64,000 nt of DNA, taken from positions 246,860,645-246,924,644 of the forward strand of contig JAUMIR010000005.1 in the NCBI GenBank assembly GCA_030847615.1. Direction: 5' to 3'. This document shows, in pieces, positions 31,745 through 44,802 of this stretch (position 1 is the first letter of the stretch; each line of letters opens with the position of its first letter). A program made the position numbers and the translations under genes. The stretch comes from Gambelia wislizenii (taxonomy: Eukaryota > Chordata > Lepidosauria > Squamata > Crotaphytidae). The notes beneath the pieces are model-generated. The model was not told where the DNA came from. It was given only the letters and a program-made list of their open reading frames with translations, and made no database searches.

Positions 31745-33592
31745 ATAAGAACAGATAGCGAACACGGGTAAGAGTAAAGTCAGAAAAGCTAAAGCCCAGA
31801 ATGAGCTCAGGCTTCCTAGAGAGGTTAAGAACAATAAAAGAAGGGTTTGGGGGTATGTGCGCAGCAAAAGGAGGAAGAAGGAAATGGTAGGGCCACTATG
31901 TGGAGAAAATAGCAAAATACTAACAGGGGACAGAGAAAAGGCAGAATTACTCAACACCTTCTTTGCCTCAGTGTTTTCAGAAAAGGAAAAGGATGATCAA
32001 CCTGAGAATAATGGGACAGAGGACACAATAGGGGAAATCCAGCACAGAATAAGCAAAGAGGTAGTATAGGAATACCTTCTTAATCTAAATGAATTTAAAT
32101 CTCCAGGACCAGATGAACTACATCCAATAGTATTAAAAGAGCTGGCAAATGTAATCTCAGAGCCATTGGCAATAATCTTTGAGAACTCCTGGAGAACAGG
32201 AGAAGTCCCAGCAGACTGGAGGAGGGCAAACGTTGTCCCCATCTTCAAAAAGGGGAACAAAGAGGATCCCAACAATTATCATCCAGTTAGTCTGACATCA
32301 ATACCAGGGAAGATTCTAGAGCAGATAATTAAACAGAGAGTCTGTGAACATTTAGAGGGCAATGCCATAATTACAAAAAGTCAACATGGGTTTCAGAGAA
32401 ACAAATCATGCCAGACTAATCTGATCTCTTTTTTTGATAAAGTTACCAGCTTGGTAGATGAAGGAACACTGTGGATATCAAGACATTCTTGCAAACAAGC
32501 TTGTAAAATGTGGGCTAGACAAGTTAACTGTTAAACGGATTTGTAATTAGTTGACCGGCCAAACCTAAAGGGTGCACAGCAGTGGCTCCTCTTCGTCTTG
32601 GAAAGATGTGACTAGTGGGGTGCCACAGGGTTCTGGGCCCAGGGCTATTCAACATCTTTATCAACGATATGGATGAGGGAATTAGGGGAATACTTATCAA
32701 ATTTGCAGATGACACCAAATTAGGAGGAGTAACTAATACCCTAGAGGACAGGATCAAAATTCAAAATGACCTGGATAGACTGGAGCGCTGGGCCAAAGCT
32801 AACAAAATGAAATTCAATACGGAGAAATGTAAGGTACTGCACTAAGGGCGGGAAAATGAAATGCATAGATATAGGATGGGGGAGACCCGGCTGAACGAGA
32901 CTACGTGCGAAAAGGATCTAGGAGTCCTAGTAGACCACAAGTTGAACATGAGTCAACAGTGTGATGCGGCAGCTAAAAAGGCCAATGTGATTTTGGGCTG
33001 CATCAATAGAAGTATAGTGTGTAGATCAAGGGAAGTAATAGTGCCACTCTATTCTGCCTTGGTCAGGTCTCACCTAGAATACTGTGTCCAGTTCTGGGCA
33101 CCACAATTCAAAAAGGATATTGACAAATTGGAGTGTGTCCAGAGAAGGGCGACTAAAATGGTGAAAGGTCTGGAAACGATGCCTTATGAGGAAAGATTTA
33201 GGGAGCTGGGTATGTTTAGCCTGGAAAAAAGACGGTTAAGAGGCGATATGATCGCCCTGTTTAAGTATTTGAAGGGGTGTCACGCTGAGGATGGAGCAAG
33301 CTTGTTTTCTGCTGTTCCAGAGACTGGAACACGGAGCAATGGATGCAAGCTCCAGGAACAGAGATTCCACCTCAACATGAGGAGGAACTTTTTGACAGTA
33401 AGAGCTGTTCAGCAGTGGAACGCACTCCCTCAGAGCGTGGTGGGGTCTCATTCCTTGGATGTCTTTAAACAGAGGCTGGATGGCCATCTGTCAGGGATGC
33501 TTTGATTGTGTATTCCTGCATGGCATGGGGTTGGACTGGATGGCCCTTGTGGTCTCTTCCAACTCTACAATTCTATGATTCTAAGAAAGATC
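31745..33592 (+). mobile_element. CR1-type LINE, RT region to 3' tail (CR1-A)
   Basis: The translation matches the CR1 RT: AELLNTFFASVFSEKE near 31945, SPGPDELHPIVLKELANVIS near 32105-32160, ENSWRTGEVPADWRRANVVP near 32180-32240, VSLTSIPGKILEQII near 32290, HGFQRNKSCQTNLISF near 32385, and the catalytic FADDTKLGG near 32700-32730. The C-terminal part ends RLDGHLSGML-stop near 33505. The 3' end has GGTCTCTTCCAACTCTACAA and one ATTCTATG repeat unit. The segment between about 32470 and 32600 lacks the VDVVYLDFSKAFD-type block, so there is an internal deletion, and frame changes and stops make it inactive. Confidence 0.9.
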
Positions 33593-35902
33593 ACAAACTG
33601 CAGTTTTATTTCCTGCTTTGCTCCCAATGGCATGATGGGTCCAAGTGCATGCACCCACCAACTTTCCCCACAGTCCTCTCTCCTCACTTTTGGCTTTTGG
33701 TTTACTGATGTTTGCACAAGTACAACATTCAAAACATCGTCAGGTTGAGCCAGAGAGCCCTGGTACCAGTGAGAAGGCAGTGGAGAAGGGTGCCCTGAAT
33801 TAAAAGCCACCACACATATAAAAATCAAACTTCCTCCTCCAGTGCCACTCACTCTGAGATTTATCTCTCTACCTGAAGAAACACAGTAATTCTCCAAGAA
33901 TTCCACAAGCATTTTGAAATCTGGCTATGTTCGATTCAGTTGCTCACCCAAAGCACAGCTTAGAAATCTTTCCTGGATCCTCCATAGTTCATTTTTTTGT
34001 ACTGTCAGCTACAAACTAACATCCCTCTTCAGCAATCCAGGGATCTGTGTTACGGTTGCATAGATCTCTTAGCAGTATCAGCCAGCATTTCTTCACTAAT
34101 TGGTAATATGGCTCTGAATGGCCATTGCTCCCAAACCTTTTCCTGCCGCTCTCGGTGGGGCATATTGCCGCATCCCTTTATTTCCACAGAGGTTCCCTGG
34201 CTATCACCCTAGGTCTAGGATGGTGTGGGTTTCCTCAGGACCTGATTTGCAAAATGCTAACTCAAGCATTCCAGGAGAGGTTTCACTGAAGACAATAGTT
34301 TGCTGCTTCTGTTGTTCTGTGGCCTGTGGATCATTAATCGCAAGCCACTTAATTTTCTCTTTGCTGACACCCTTCTTTGTTGCAGAGCAGCAGCTCAGTG
34401 GACTTTCCTTGAGTAAATATGCTGATGACCACACAGCACATTTTATTCTAGTGATAATGAATTCCTATTTCTTACCACCTTGACTTCACATGAGCGCAAC
34501 AATGGCATGTATCATCTGCTACTGGAAAGGGGACAGAAAATGTCTCTGGTTTAAACTGGTTCAGAGGCAAGGGGGAGGGAACTAGGGACAAAAGCCATTG
34601 ATCTGATTTCACATCTTGAATAGCATCTCCGGAAGTTGATTAAATGATAAACCACTATTCTGGTTCTCAAACTGACATTCTCATTTGTTCCTTATAATAG
34701 ACCCTTGGTAAGTAATATATCAAAGAGGCAGTAATGGTCTTCTCTCTCCCAGCTGAGAAAAGTCAGAGAGGAAAGTGTGTCTGCATTTGAAACAATTTTT
34801 CTATGTCAGCAGTAGCTGCCACCACCAAGAAACAACATCCCCCGGGAACAATGGGGGACAAGAAGAAGAAGATTAGGTTCTGTTCTTTTTGCTTCTTGCC
34901 TTTTTTAAAGGGAGTGGGGTTTCTTCTCTGTAGCAGGATGAATGATGTTTAATTTGCTATCTGTGGGATATGATGGGCAGGATAGAGGATGGCTCAGTGT
35001 AGGATAGTTAATATTTTGTGTGTATGACCGTTTTGATTTTCAATGCTGTTTGTAAAGGCTAAAACTGTAGTGCAGTGCAGAGGCACTTCTAAATTTACTG
35101 GATGGTATATCACCAGTGGTCCAGGGATACTCTTGATACTGGCCAGCATGACCTGAATGCTATTGATAGTCCCAAATAGAATCAACCCATTGATTCAGTA
35201 GAATTTATGAAAAATGTTGGCTGTTGGTTCAGCCGCTGACTAAATGGGTCTAATTTAGTTAGGACTACTAATAGAATCCAGGCCTATGTTTCCTTAGGAT
35301 TCTGAGCATGAACAGTATCACAGTGTAAAAAGAGTGGACAACCTCCTTTCACTACCACCCCAGAACTTTATAAAAGATTCCTCCCCCCTGAAGTACAGCT
35401 TTCAGAATTTCTCAAATAAAAACTACTAAACCTCAGAGTGGCCCAATGAAATTGATGGTAAATAGCTTTGGGACAGATAAAAGGGAGCATTTCTTCACAT
35501 GCACTTACGGAACTTGCTACTACAAAATATGATGATGAACACTAGCATAAGCAGCTTTTCAGCGGGCACATACAAATTCTAAGGTGAATCTATCAATTAT
35601 AGCAAAATGGAACCTCAAATGTTCAGAAGCTGTATGCTTCTGAGCACAGGTTGCAAAGGAGGCAGCGGTAAGGCTGTCTTTTGACTCTATACCTAGTTTG
35701 TGAGCTTCTGGGAGGCATTGACTAAGCTACTATTAGAAACAGGATGTTGCACTGGGTGAAGGATGGAAGGGTCTTTATGGAAGGATGGAGATCTAGCTTG
35801 GAATGCAATGCACAGAACTGGAGTTTTGGAGAGTGGTCCGAAGGTGAAATGTTATCTGTTCACAAACATTTATCCAATTTCAATGTTGTCGCTGAGGATT
35901 GT
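33593..35902. other. Intergenic DNA
   Basis: No gene, RNA or repeat that I can name. It would contain the start-codon exon of SLC25A18 if that exon survives, but none could be recognised. Confidence 0.45.
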
Positions 35903-36082
35903 CACTGCCTCTGTGTTGATGGAAGGCAAGAAACCTATCAAAGCACATGGTCAAACTTGAGGGGGTCCCCTAAACCATAAATTTCAACATGTAATCCCAG
36001 AACATTCTTTGTAGTCTATAAATATCAAGTTTGACCATGTGCTTTGATAGGTTTCTTGCCTTCCATCAACACAGAGGCAGTG
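35903..36082. repeat. Perfect 58-bp inverted repeat with 64-bp spacer
   Basis: Arms 35903-35960 and 36025-36082 are exact reverse complements. The left arm starts CACTGCCTCTGTGTTGATGG and the right arm ends with its complement. There is no element-like terminus or target duplication. Confidence 0.95.
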
Positions 36083-36385
36083 GCAGCACTAGGGGGGTGC
36101 AGAGAGCCAAATCACACCAGATGACACCATGGGGGGAAGCAGTGACACCAACTTTAGAGATGCCACAGCATGGAGGCCTAGATGCAAGGTATCAGGCTAT
36201 AAAAATTATTTAAGTGCTGAAGTACAAAGAAGGAATATAGCAAATACTCATTTTGCACATAGTGTAATACACCAGCCTCTTTTTGCCATGAGCATAACCA
36301 ATCACAATTTCCTGATGAACGGACCTGTATGCTAGCATTCATATTTGATACTTTAAACATGTAATATATGAACCTAAACTGACGG

Positions 36386-36993
36386 AGGAGATTTTCAGAC
36401 GGGCCAAATATGGCATTATGATGATGCCAGGAGATTGCTAAAGGACTTCACTTTCAGACGTTGTTCCTGTATTGTCATGCTGCCGTTCAGCTGTCATTAC
36501 ACCAGTGCTTTTTTTTATTCATGGGCTAAGCCGTGAATGGATCCCCCATTCTGTTTCTGTAACGGAATGCCCTGCAAATGAAAAGGTGCTCATTTCCATG
36601 GTGTGATGCCAGCATCAGTGGGAGATCTGTGCCAGAACACTTCCAGGTAAGATTGGGACATCAAGGTAAGTGACATGCTTTTTATGATCCTCCCCAGGTT
36701 ACTTGTTATGCTTTCAGTGTGTTTTTGTGCTTGCTGACACTTTTTTTAACTTTATTTGCCTTTTTATTTTTTAATTTCCCACTCACTCATCCTCTTGCAA
36801 GAACGGCCAGGATTTCAAACCAGGAAGTGAAGGGAGCTCTGTTTGAGCTCCATTCATTCCTGGGCTGCCTGGCAAGTGCGGCAAAGGTAGGTGTGTAAGT
36901 TTTCGTTTTCATGCCAGGACGTGGATAGGAGAGGGGCAGGAGAGGAGATTGCGAGATAGGAATGCTTTTTTTGTTCCCATCTGAAAATTTCCT
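36386..36993. mobile_element. Candidate non-autonomous DNA transposon with 18-bp inverted ends
   Basis: The left end AGGAGATTTTCAGACGGG (36386-36403) and the reverse complement of the right end AGGAAATTTTCAGATGGG (36976-36993) match at 16 of 18 bases. The 608-bp body has no coding capacity. A target duplication could not be seen, so the exact borders are open. Confidence 0.55.
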
Positions 36994-37164
36994 GATTTGT
37001 GTGTGCCATGAAAATATATTGACAAATAAGGCTAGTAAACTAGCAGTATTCCTGTAGATTATATTTATCTTGTAAGGCTGATGACTGCACAGAAAATATA
37101 AATACTAAATTATTCTATTTAACAATCTGAATAGCACTCTGATAATGTTTTCCCTTCTTTCCAG

Positions 37165-37287
37165 CCTTCCAGCAAAGTTAATCAATGGGGGTATAGCAGG
37201 GCTTGTGGGGGTCACTTGTGTTTTCCCCATTGATTTGGCAAAAACCTGTCTCCAGAATCAGCAGGGACAAGCAGTCTACATTGGCAT
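37165..37287 (+). pseudogene. SLC25A18: SLC25A18 remnant exon: first transmembrane helix and carrier signature
   Basis: A 123-bp exon after the acceptor CTTTCCAG, ending AT before the donor GTATGT. It reads (S)[15 protein letters not shown], then [11 protein letters not shown]. The last Arg of the P-x-D-x-x-K-x-R signature is Cys (TGT at 37247-37249), a change one CpG transition away from CGT. Confidence 0.82.
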
Positions 37288-39042
37288 GTATGTTTTTTAG
37301 AGCTTGGTTTGGTATCATGTAGGAGGCCCAGGATGTTAGGCATAAACCTTAAGGGAGTTTGTTCTAATAATGTCTCTTGTGAGTACATTGGGAATTGCTG
37401 GAATCTTTCCAGGTTCTCTTTCTATTTGCCCTCATTCTCCCTAAGTGTTAACCACTTTATGCCTCTGCTGAAAGTAGATTGCACCAGGGCTAGGCCTGTC
37501 CTCAGCCTAACTTCATGTGTCTCTTGACCTTATTTCAGAAGTTATTTTGCAAGAAGGCATCCAAAAGCAGGTCAATTGAGTGAGACCTCTAGTAAAAGTG
37601 ATCTGTCCCTGCCTCAGTAGCCTACTGAGCAGCTAGAAGAAGGGGGAGAAGAGGTAGCAGAAAGAGCAAGAGCATCACTAGGGCATGCGGAGGATGCAGG
37701 ATGCACCAGCTGACACCATTACAGGGGTTTCACCAACACTGCCACTCCCCACTGCAGCTCATCTCCCATTTCACTTACTTTACTGCGCCACTTACTTTGG
37801 TATCACCCCTCTAGGCAGGCATGAACCTCTGTCCACCAGCAATCCCTCTCTCTCCCCTGGCCCAGGGAAGAGAAAGGAGCCACCTCTGTGGCAGTTTATG
37901 CCTGTGTAGAGGAGGTAATACCTGAGTAAGTGGTATTAAATCACACAGCAGAAGTCTTTGGCCAACAATGTCCATTGACTGTATGGGCAGGCCCTTAGAT
38001 GCCTGCCTGCCCAATTTCACATGAAGTGTTGTAGGCCCCAAGACTTCAAAAGAAATCTTGCAGGACGTTATGCCAACCTGCTTCCTCTAATCCAGGAAGA
38101 CCTGATCTATCCCCATCCAAATGGGCTTCAATCTACCTCATTCTGTCTGAAGCCTTTGGCCACTGTTCAGACCAACTTCGCAAGTGTGGCATGGCCAGGG
38201 AGTTGGCAGCAGCCCCAAGGAAAAGGAGAAAGAAAATTATTTTTCTTTTCTCCTTCTCCTTCGGGCTGCTATTGCCTCCCTGGCCAAGCCCTGCTTGCAA
38301 AGTTGGCAAGTGTCTCTACGTGACCAAAGGCTTCATGATGAAAGAAGTGCCTAGCCACAAGATCAATGGGGGGGGGGGGCTGATCTACCCACTTAGGCCT
38401 TCTTGGGTGTGGGTAGACTGAGTCCTCTGGGTCAGAAGAAGCAGATTGGTGTAGACTGGGCTCACCCATTTATGTTTGCGTGTAGGATATTAATTTTAGA
38501 TTTTTGGACAGGGGGCACCCCAATTCACCTAGGCTTGACTCTTCTTGGTTAGTCACAACCTGACTTAAGCCTCCCTTGACTCCATTATGGGATGGCAAGC
38601 TGACACAGAGGTAAATTACATGGAATCAGTGGGTCTACTCAATCCTGAGTAGGCTTGAATCGGGAGGTATTCGGATTGACTTGGCCTCAGGAGTGTCCCT
38701 TCTTCAGTTGCAGCGGGGGGGGATTGCAGATGCCTAAGACACATGAGAGGGGTGGAAAAGAAGATAAAATATATTGCAAATCTGTGATTTGGAGGTAGAT
38801 TTTTTTTTCATGGGGGGTGATGCTATAAGTTACTACCCCAGGTGATACCAACTCTAGTGATGCCACTGAGAAAGAGAACAAGAGAAAGTGTGGCCCATCC
38901 ACTTTTGACTCCACCCTCCATGCTACTGGTTTTTCTGTTATCTACTGTATTACAGATTACCCCTGAGGAAATAAGTTGCTCAACAACTCATAGGTCCTCC
39001 ACTTCTGCTCTAAACCATGAAAGCTTATACCACAATATATCT

Positions 39043-39255
39043 CAGTGTATCCACACTACAGAGTTGCAGAAGTTTGATACTACTTTAACTGTCATGGTTC
39101 CATCCTATGAAATCCTAGCATTTGTAGTTTCACTCTCCTGAACTACAGCACTAGTGATGTCTCACAGAAAATTCCAAGTACCAAATTACAAATCCCAGAA
39201 TTCCACAGGAGAGAGTGGGACTCAACTGCCATAATGGTATAGTGTGGATTCTCTG
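39043..39255. mobile_element. hAT-like palindromic MITE
   Basis: The ends CAGTGTATCCACACTA and, in reverse, CAGAGAATCCACACTA are inverted partners. Inside, CTATGAAATCCTAGCATTTG and ACAAATCCCAGAATTCCACA are also mutually complementary. This is a common small squamate repeat pattern. No target duplication was found. Confidence 0.6.
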
Positions 39256-40399
39256 GTCCCTGAAAGCACCACAAGTCTCTCATTTTTGTTTTTGCTTCCT
39301 TTCTGAAATATAAGAAGAGGACTCTTTTGATCAGAGATGGACAAAGTGTGGCCTGCTGGCTGCATGTGGCTCCAATATTCCACAAAGTTGGCCACTCCTA
39401 GAGGGTTTCAGGAGCGAGCTTGCATGGAGGCACAACCTCCTCGTCCCCACCCTTCACTCCATCCCAAATATCAAAAGCAAAAGTGGATGTCTCATCCATT
39501 GCAGATTTCATTGTTATTTGTTTGTTTGTTTTTGGCCCACCAAAGATCGTTCAAAGTGCTCCACAGTCTTTATCTCAGTTGAAAAATTAATTGGATAACA
39601 TTAAATGTTAGAAACTGGGGAATTAATTCATTAGCACCAATACTAATAATTAAAAATGTTAAATTAGTTAAATTAGCATTAGTTAACGTGTTATTTAATC
39701 CCATAGCTTCTAGGACAGATCAGTGGTTCTACAGAGAATGGCACAGAGGTTGTCACATTGACCCTGGAGGACCATTGGCACCTTCAGAAGTACTCTTCTT
39801 TTTGTTTTAAATTTGTGTCCCCTGACCTGGAATGTTTCCCCTAGACCATGAGTGTGGAAAGCATGGCTCATGGATTGCAAATGGCTCCAGAGGCCATTTT
39901 TGTGGGGCCCCATGCACACCCCAAATCTTTTTGACTTAAAAAAATATTCCCCCAACAGCCTCCAGGCAGCATGGAGGCAATTTTGTCATATTTTTGACCC
40001 CCTCGGGCTGTTTTCATCCAAGGACAAGCTGTTTTTTTGTAATAGGAAGTGACCCCAAAACTGACCTTCTGTTCACTTGTTGAAAAGAAAATGCCTCTTC
40101 TGGGCTAAAATGACAAAGTTCCCCCCCCCACGCTGCCCCCAAATCTGATGTGTTGTTTTGTTTTGGGGGTGTTGGGGGAAGCCCCCTGATCCCTCTGACA
40201 TTTGCCCACTCCTCTGTGCTAGATGGACTACAATAATATAATTATTTCCTGAGGTCTCAGGGACTTCAACACATCTGGAAAATGGGATGAAATGTCATAT
40301 TACAACTTGTTCACTTGTGTTTTCTTACTAACCTGTATCTCTCTTCTCTTTTTCATTCCCTCCTATCCTCACCAACATTTTCAAATGCCTTGTTTATTA

Positions 40400-40545
40400 A
40401 ATTTTAATGAGGAAATGATATTAATAATGGGAGTATTGCAGCCCTTTAGATTTTGTGGAACTGTAACTTCCAGCATTCTTCACCATTGGCTATGGTGGCT
40501 AGGGCTGCTGGGAGTTATAGTCCAACCACATGATCCCCACCCCTG
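40400..40545. mobile_element. hAT-like palindromic MITE, partial
   Basis: GGAACTGTAACTTCCAGCAT and GCTGGGAGTTATAGTCC face each other as inverted arms. The right end GATCCCCACCCCTG (CAGGGGTGGGGATC reversed) is a hAT-type end. The left end is not clear. Confidence 0.5.
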
Positions 40546-40988
40546 TATTATAGGGTATTAAGAAATTATGTGTAACTTTTAGCTAGAGGACACTGATCCA
40601 CTACAAGTGCAGCAGTAAATTGCTGGCTGCAAAGATCAGTCAGTGAATCAAGGATGGACATTTTTTAATTAGAAAGGTGTTGAGTTCCTCTGACCATATA
40701 TATGCAGAACATTTTTCTGCACAACTGAATCACTACATACTCTCTGCCTCCACATCTCGTTTTTAAAAAAAAAAAAAAAAAAAGCAGTAGCAGAGTACAT
40801 GGTTTTCTCATTTAACTCAATGTGACTTTTTTCTGGCTCATCTTTCTTATTTTTTACAGAATGTCTTATTTTTACAAAATGAATTTTTTCAAAGAGATGG
40901 GAGGGCCCTGAATTTATATGTATCTTTAGGCTCCAAGGTGTGACCTAATCAAACTCCTCAAAGTGTGTGGTTCACTGAGGAAAGAGTA

Positions 40989-41402
40989 CAGTCGTCCCTT
41001 CACATCCACAGGGGTTAGGGCCGCAAGACCCCCGCGAATATGAAAAAACTGTGAATAAAAATCGCCGCTCCCCAAGGCCTTCTCCCCCCCCCCAAAGGGA
41101 GCGAAGGCCAAGGAGAGGGCGACTTTAGAGGCTTCGCCTCACCCACCACCACTCTCCTGGGTCTTTGCTCCCTTTGGAAGGAAGCGAAGGCCCAGGAGAG
41201 CGGTGGCAAGTGAGGCAAACCCGCTAAAATCACCGCTCTCCTCGGCCTTCACTCCCCCCCCCAAAGGGAGCGAAGGCCGAGAAGAGGGGTGATTTTAGCA
41301 GTTTACCTCACCTGCCGCCCCAGGGAGGGGGAGGAGAGTGAGGACAAACTGTGAATACTTAAAACTGTGAAAGTCAAAGCCGCAAATGTGAAGGGACAAC
41401 TG
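40989..41402. mobile_element. Pogo/Tigger-like MITE with GC-rich body
   Basis: The ends CAGTCGTCCCTTCACAT and, reversed, CAGTTGTCCCTTCACAT are inverted repeats of about 17 bp with one mismatch. TA flanks it on both sides (40987-40988 and 41403-41404). The body is a set of GC-rich segments repeated in both directions (GGGAGCGAAGGCC and its complement several times). Confidence 0.8.
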
Positions 41403-42359
41403 TAGTTTAAAAGCTGGGGGAGAGGAGAGGGAGGGATGGAGAGAAAGAAAGAGCAGGAAAGAGGAAATAGAGGGGTGAAGAGAATTTTTCAGTTAATTAT
41501 CCATGTGCCTAACACTGTGAGCAACAATAAATACACTAAAGGATTACAAAGGTTAAAATAGATTAACTTCTGCATAAACATAGGGAGGGCATGGGTGTAG
41601 TTCAAGAGTATTTTGGCTTCATACGAACAGCTCCAACCTTACCTATATGTTCAAAGTGTGTGACTCACTCAACAGCAGAATAGAGACAAGAGAGGAGAAA
41701 TTGAATGGAACACCAGCACTTCAGGTCTAAAAGTCCTGACATTCTGTAAATTTGAGGGCTAAGCAAAGACCTTGTTCAGTTTTATACCAGGACTCATTTT
41801 TTTCCTCCTTTCATTTCTTTCATTGCTGTTCAATCCCAACTCTTTAGTTACTCTCCAGTTACTCTTTTGCTGGGCTTCCAGAATTTTCTCTAGCTCACTA
41901 TTCAAGACAGCAATAATACAGCAAGCAGTTTTGCATACCTGCTAATTGAACCATCGTATGCATTTTCTTCAGTACTAATATTTCTTCCCCGTATACCTTC
42001 TCGTTTGACTGAGGCTGCCCAAGGAAGAACTGTCCACCCTAATGAATTGTAACATTCTAAAATTAACTTGTTAACATATGAGATTGACTTCTGTATTAAT
42101 CAGATAACTATTGAGTGAAGCCACTTCACTAGGCAAAAAGAAACTGGAACATCTATGTCATATTTTTTTTGAAATCCACACAAAATAGCCAACAAAACCA
42201 TTATAAAATTATATAGAAGATAATACCACCTTTGCTGTCATCTTCAAACCATCAGAGAGTGAATAGAGAGTGGGATGAGAGTTCCACAGTCTTGGAGTCA
42301 TGGTGCCATGGCTGAGACCACACTCCCTGTAACTACCCCCTAAACCTTGGAGAAAGGAG

Positions 42360-42551
42360 CAGGGCCAGTTTAAGGCACCAGCGGCGTCAACATCCGCAGG
42401 GGGCCCCATCATTGTGGGGGGCCGTAGTAAAAAACATTATTAGTAATAATCTGAATATCCTGTACTGTGAATAGCTTAGGTTGAGTTACATTGATCTTAG
42501 ATAAACATATAAAGCATTGAAGGGGGCCCAAAATTCCTTAAACCAGTCCTG
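42360..42551. mobile_element. hAT-like MITE with near-perfect 8-bp target duplication
   Basis: The ends CAGGGCCAGTTTAAGG and, reversed, CAGGACTGGTTTAAGG are inverted repeats. The flanks GAAAGGAG (42352-42359) and GAGAGGAG (42552-42559) match at 7 of 8 bases, the size a hAT insertion makes. It lies about 100 bp before the acceptor of the next SLC25A18 remnant exon. Confidence 0.75.
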
Positions 42552-42654
42552 GAGAGGAGAAACATGGAGCAGTATCCATGTAGGAGATGGTTGCAACCAC
42601 CTAATGTTCTTTGAACCACCTAATGTTCACTTTTGTTTTTCTCTCCTACACTAG

Positions 42655-42710
42655 GCAAGACTGTATGGTGAAGACTGTTCACACAGAGGGGTTCTTTGGC
42701 ATATATCGAG
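42655..42710 (+). pseudogene. SLC25A18: SLC25A18 remnant exon: matrix loop of repeat 1
   Basis: A 56-bp exon after the acceptor CTACACTAG, ending CGAG before the donor GTAAAT. AT plus G gives Met, then QDCMVKTVHTEGFFGIYR and part of Gly. The E-G-x-x-G-x-Y-R-G block is the matrix-side motif of mitochondrial carriers and is intact. Confidence 0.83.
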
Positions 42711-44576
42711 GTAAATTACAAAAACAGAAGGCTTTCCTCTTCATTAGTAACAAATTAAGTCAACTGAAAATAAGAGGAATATTTTTTTAAAGTCTTTTTG
42801 GTAGTTCAAATAGTAGTGTGTTGCAAAGGCCTTTTTTATATAAAATATAGGGACTCCTTTATAATAATGCATAATGTAAGGAATGGATTTACATTGCTGT
42901 AAATTGGTTAACTCCTTTAGAGAAGAACTTATAGTGTAGCAATATCTTCCAGATGTTGCTGAGTACCAGTTTCCATCAGCTTTAGCAGTCTGGTCCATGG
43001 TCAAGGAGAACGGGGGTTTAAGTCCAACAACATCTGTAGGGCCTCAGATTGCCCACCCCTGTTTTAGGGGCTTTAAATGTGTTTTACTTTGAGATGCTCA
43101 TTTTTGGTTTTCTGTAGTGTAAAGCTGCAACCCTTTCTGTTTGACCATTACTTGCTCCAAGCAGAAGCAGCAGCTTGCATAGAAATTATGGACACAACTT
43201 TATATTATAATTCCAGCACTGCCATTCCAAGGCGCTGCTTTTCTAGCTTTACCTTGACTCTCGGAAGAGTATGCCTCAGTTTTGACATTAGCTTACTTGT
43301 GAGCAGTCAACTCTCAGAATTCTTCTACTGTAGTATTTACACCACTTCCCTTAATCTCTTTGGTCTCCCTTTTTTTAGATGTAATTCAGACATGCAGAGC
43401 TGAAAATGGCACAGTCCTTCTTAGGCTGCATCAAACTATCAGTGTGAGATCAAAGAGATGTTGTATGGTGAATAATCCAGATTCCCCATTATGCTATAAA
43501 GCTGACTTGGTTCCTGGATGAAGTTTGTGTCTGAAAATTGCCTCACTTATTAGGAGACTACATATCCTTCAGAGTCTCTTGTAGCAAGTAATGCTTGTGC
43601 AGTGGGCCCTCCTGACCCTCAGGCTCCAGAACTGCAATTTGAAGCAACTGCGGATTGTCATGCCCTATAGTTTAAAATGGCAGCAACGTGAATGCGGATG
43701 TGCTGAAGCGTCTGTGCACACGTTGCCACCATTTAATAATATGGGATGCGATAATCCATGTTTTTTGTCATCCATGGGGTGTCCTGGAACTGTACTACAT
43801 TGATAATTGTAAACAAATAGATAAATCTGATGGTACTAAGGGAAATGGTAATTTATTATGGCCCATCACAGTCTCCCAAACTGAACAAGAGCGCCCTCTT
43901 GAGTTCACTCCTTACTCATTAAGTTGAGAAAGTAAAAGAGTATCATCTTCTGGAAAGACTGCAATACTTTCAAAATATTTATCTTAAAAAGGTCCCAATT
44001 TTAAAATGGGGAACTGTATCTGGTGCTGATATTTCATCTGGTTTAATGTCACTTTAATGCAAGTATATAATCTATGTAGATGGAATCCTGTTGGGGATTT
44101 ATGTCTTTGTAAGTGGACTTAAATCCATGGGAATTAGAATTGGGCACTTCTGTAATGTCCATATCCAGTAAGGGACTGCTGTTACATTGCTATGTAGGGG
44201 AGCTGGCAAAATGACTTGAGGCACATCAGGACCGCATTGGGACCATTGGTCCTGTTGTGCATGGGGATGCCAGCTAGGGAGTGCTGATGTGCCTCAGTAG
44301 AGTCTGTATTGGGGCAGTCTTGCTAGTGTCCTGTTACACGTCTTTGCAATTCACTAACAGGGTTTCTTAGCACCTCTGCTGCGTAGATGGTATACATAAA
44401 GTTGCATAACATAAACCGTGATAAAGGATTTTGGCCATCATTTTATTTATTTTTTACTTGTCAGAAACCTTTTATCTGTCATGTATTTTTGTGCATTTGG
44501 TACCTGTAGCTGGAAGTAAAATGTATTAATATACTAGAAGGCAAGATATTTTATTGGTTTTCCAATCTCCCTACAG
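42711..44576 (+). other. Intron of the SLC25A18 remnant
   Basis: No exon is seen. Bases 42944-43064 resemble a hAT-like element with right end TTGCCCACCCCTG. Bases 43600-43792 resemble a decayed pogo/Tigger-like element (CAGTGGGCCCTCCTGACCC at the left, GTGTCCTGGAACTG at the right, TA following). Confidence 0.5.
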
Positions 44577-44666
44577 GGGCTGCTGTGAACCTAACTCTTG
44601 TCACGCCTGAAAAAGCAAGCAAGTTGGCAGCCAATGATTTCTTCTGCCAGTTGCTCTCTCAGGATG
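44577..44666 (+). pseudogene. SLC25A18: SLC25A18 remnant exon: second transmembrane helix region
   Basis: A 90-bp exon after the acceptor CCCTACAG. It reads (G)[29 protein letters not shown] and part of Gly. FFR of the family is FFC here (TGC at 44645-44647). The donor GTTATG at 44667 is weak. Confidence 0.82.
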
Positions 44667-44768
44667 GTTATGGGGAACATGGCACTCTCTAATAAGCTCC
44701 TGTCAAACCCGTGGGGGGGGGTTCCCCCCTGGACACATAAATCCTAGGGGCGGGATATAAATAAATTT

Positions 44769-44802
<34 letters not shown>

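Larger units (their letters stand above)
37288..42654 (+). other. Intron of the SLC25A18 remnant
   Basis: No exon is seen in 5.4 kb. It holds the elements listed separately at 39043, 40400, 40989 and 42360. CAGAGATGGACAAAGTGTGG at 39333 and TTTGCCCACTCCTCTG ending at 40216 look like further hAT-type ends. A run of 20 A lies near 40763-40782. Confidence 0.55.

Noticed and set aside
38341..38420. Long G run as a possible regulatory quadruplex
   Set aside because: A single homopolymer run with no other G tracts in proper spacing; more likely simple sequence.
37165..44666. The carrier exons as SLC25A22 rather than SLC25A18
   Set aside because: Residue matches are close to both paralogues, but location between CECR2 and ATP6V1E1 favours SLC25A18. 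Not fully excluded without a tree.
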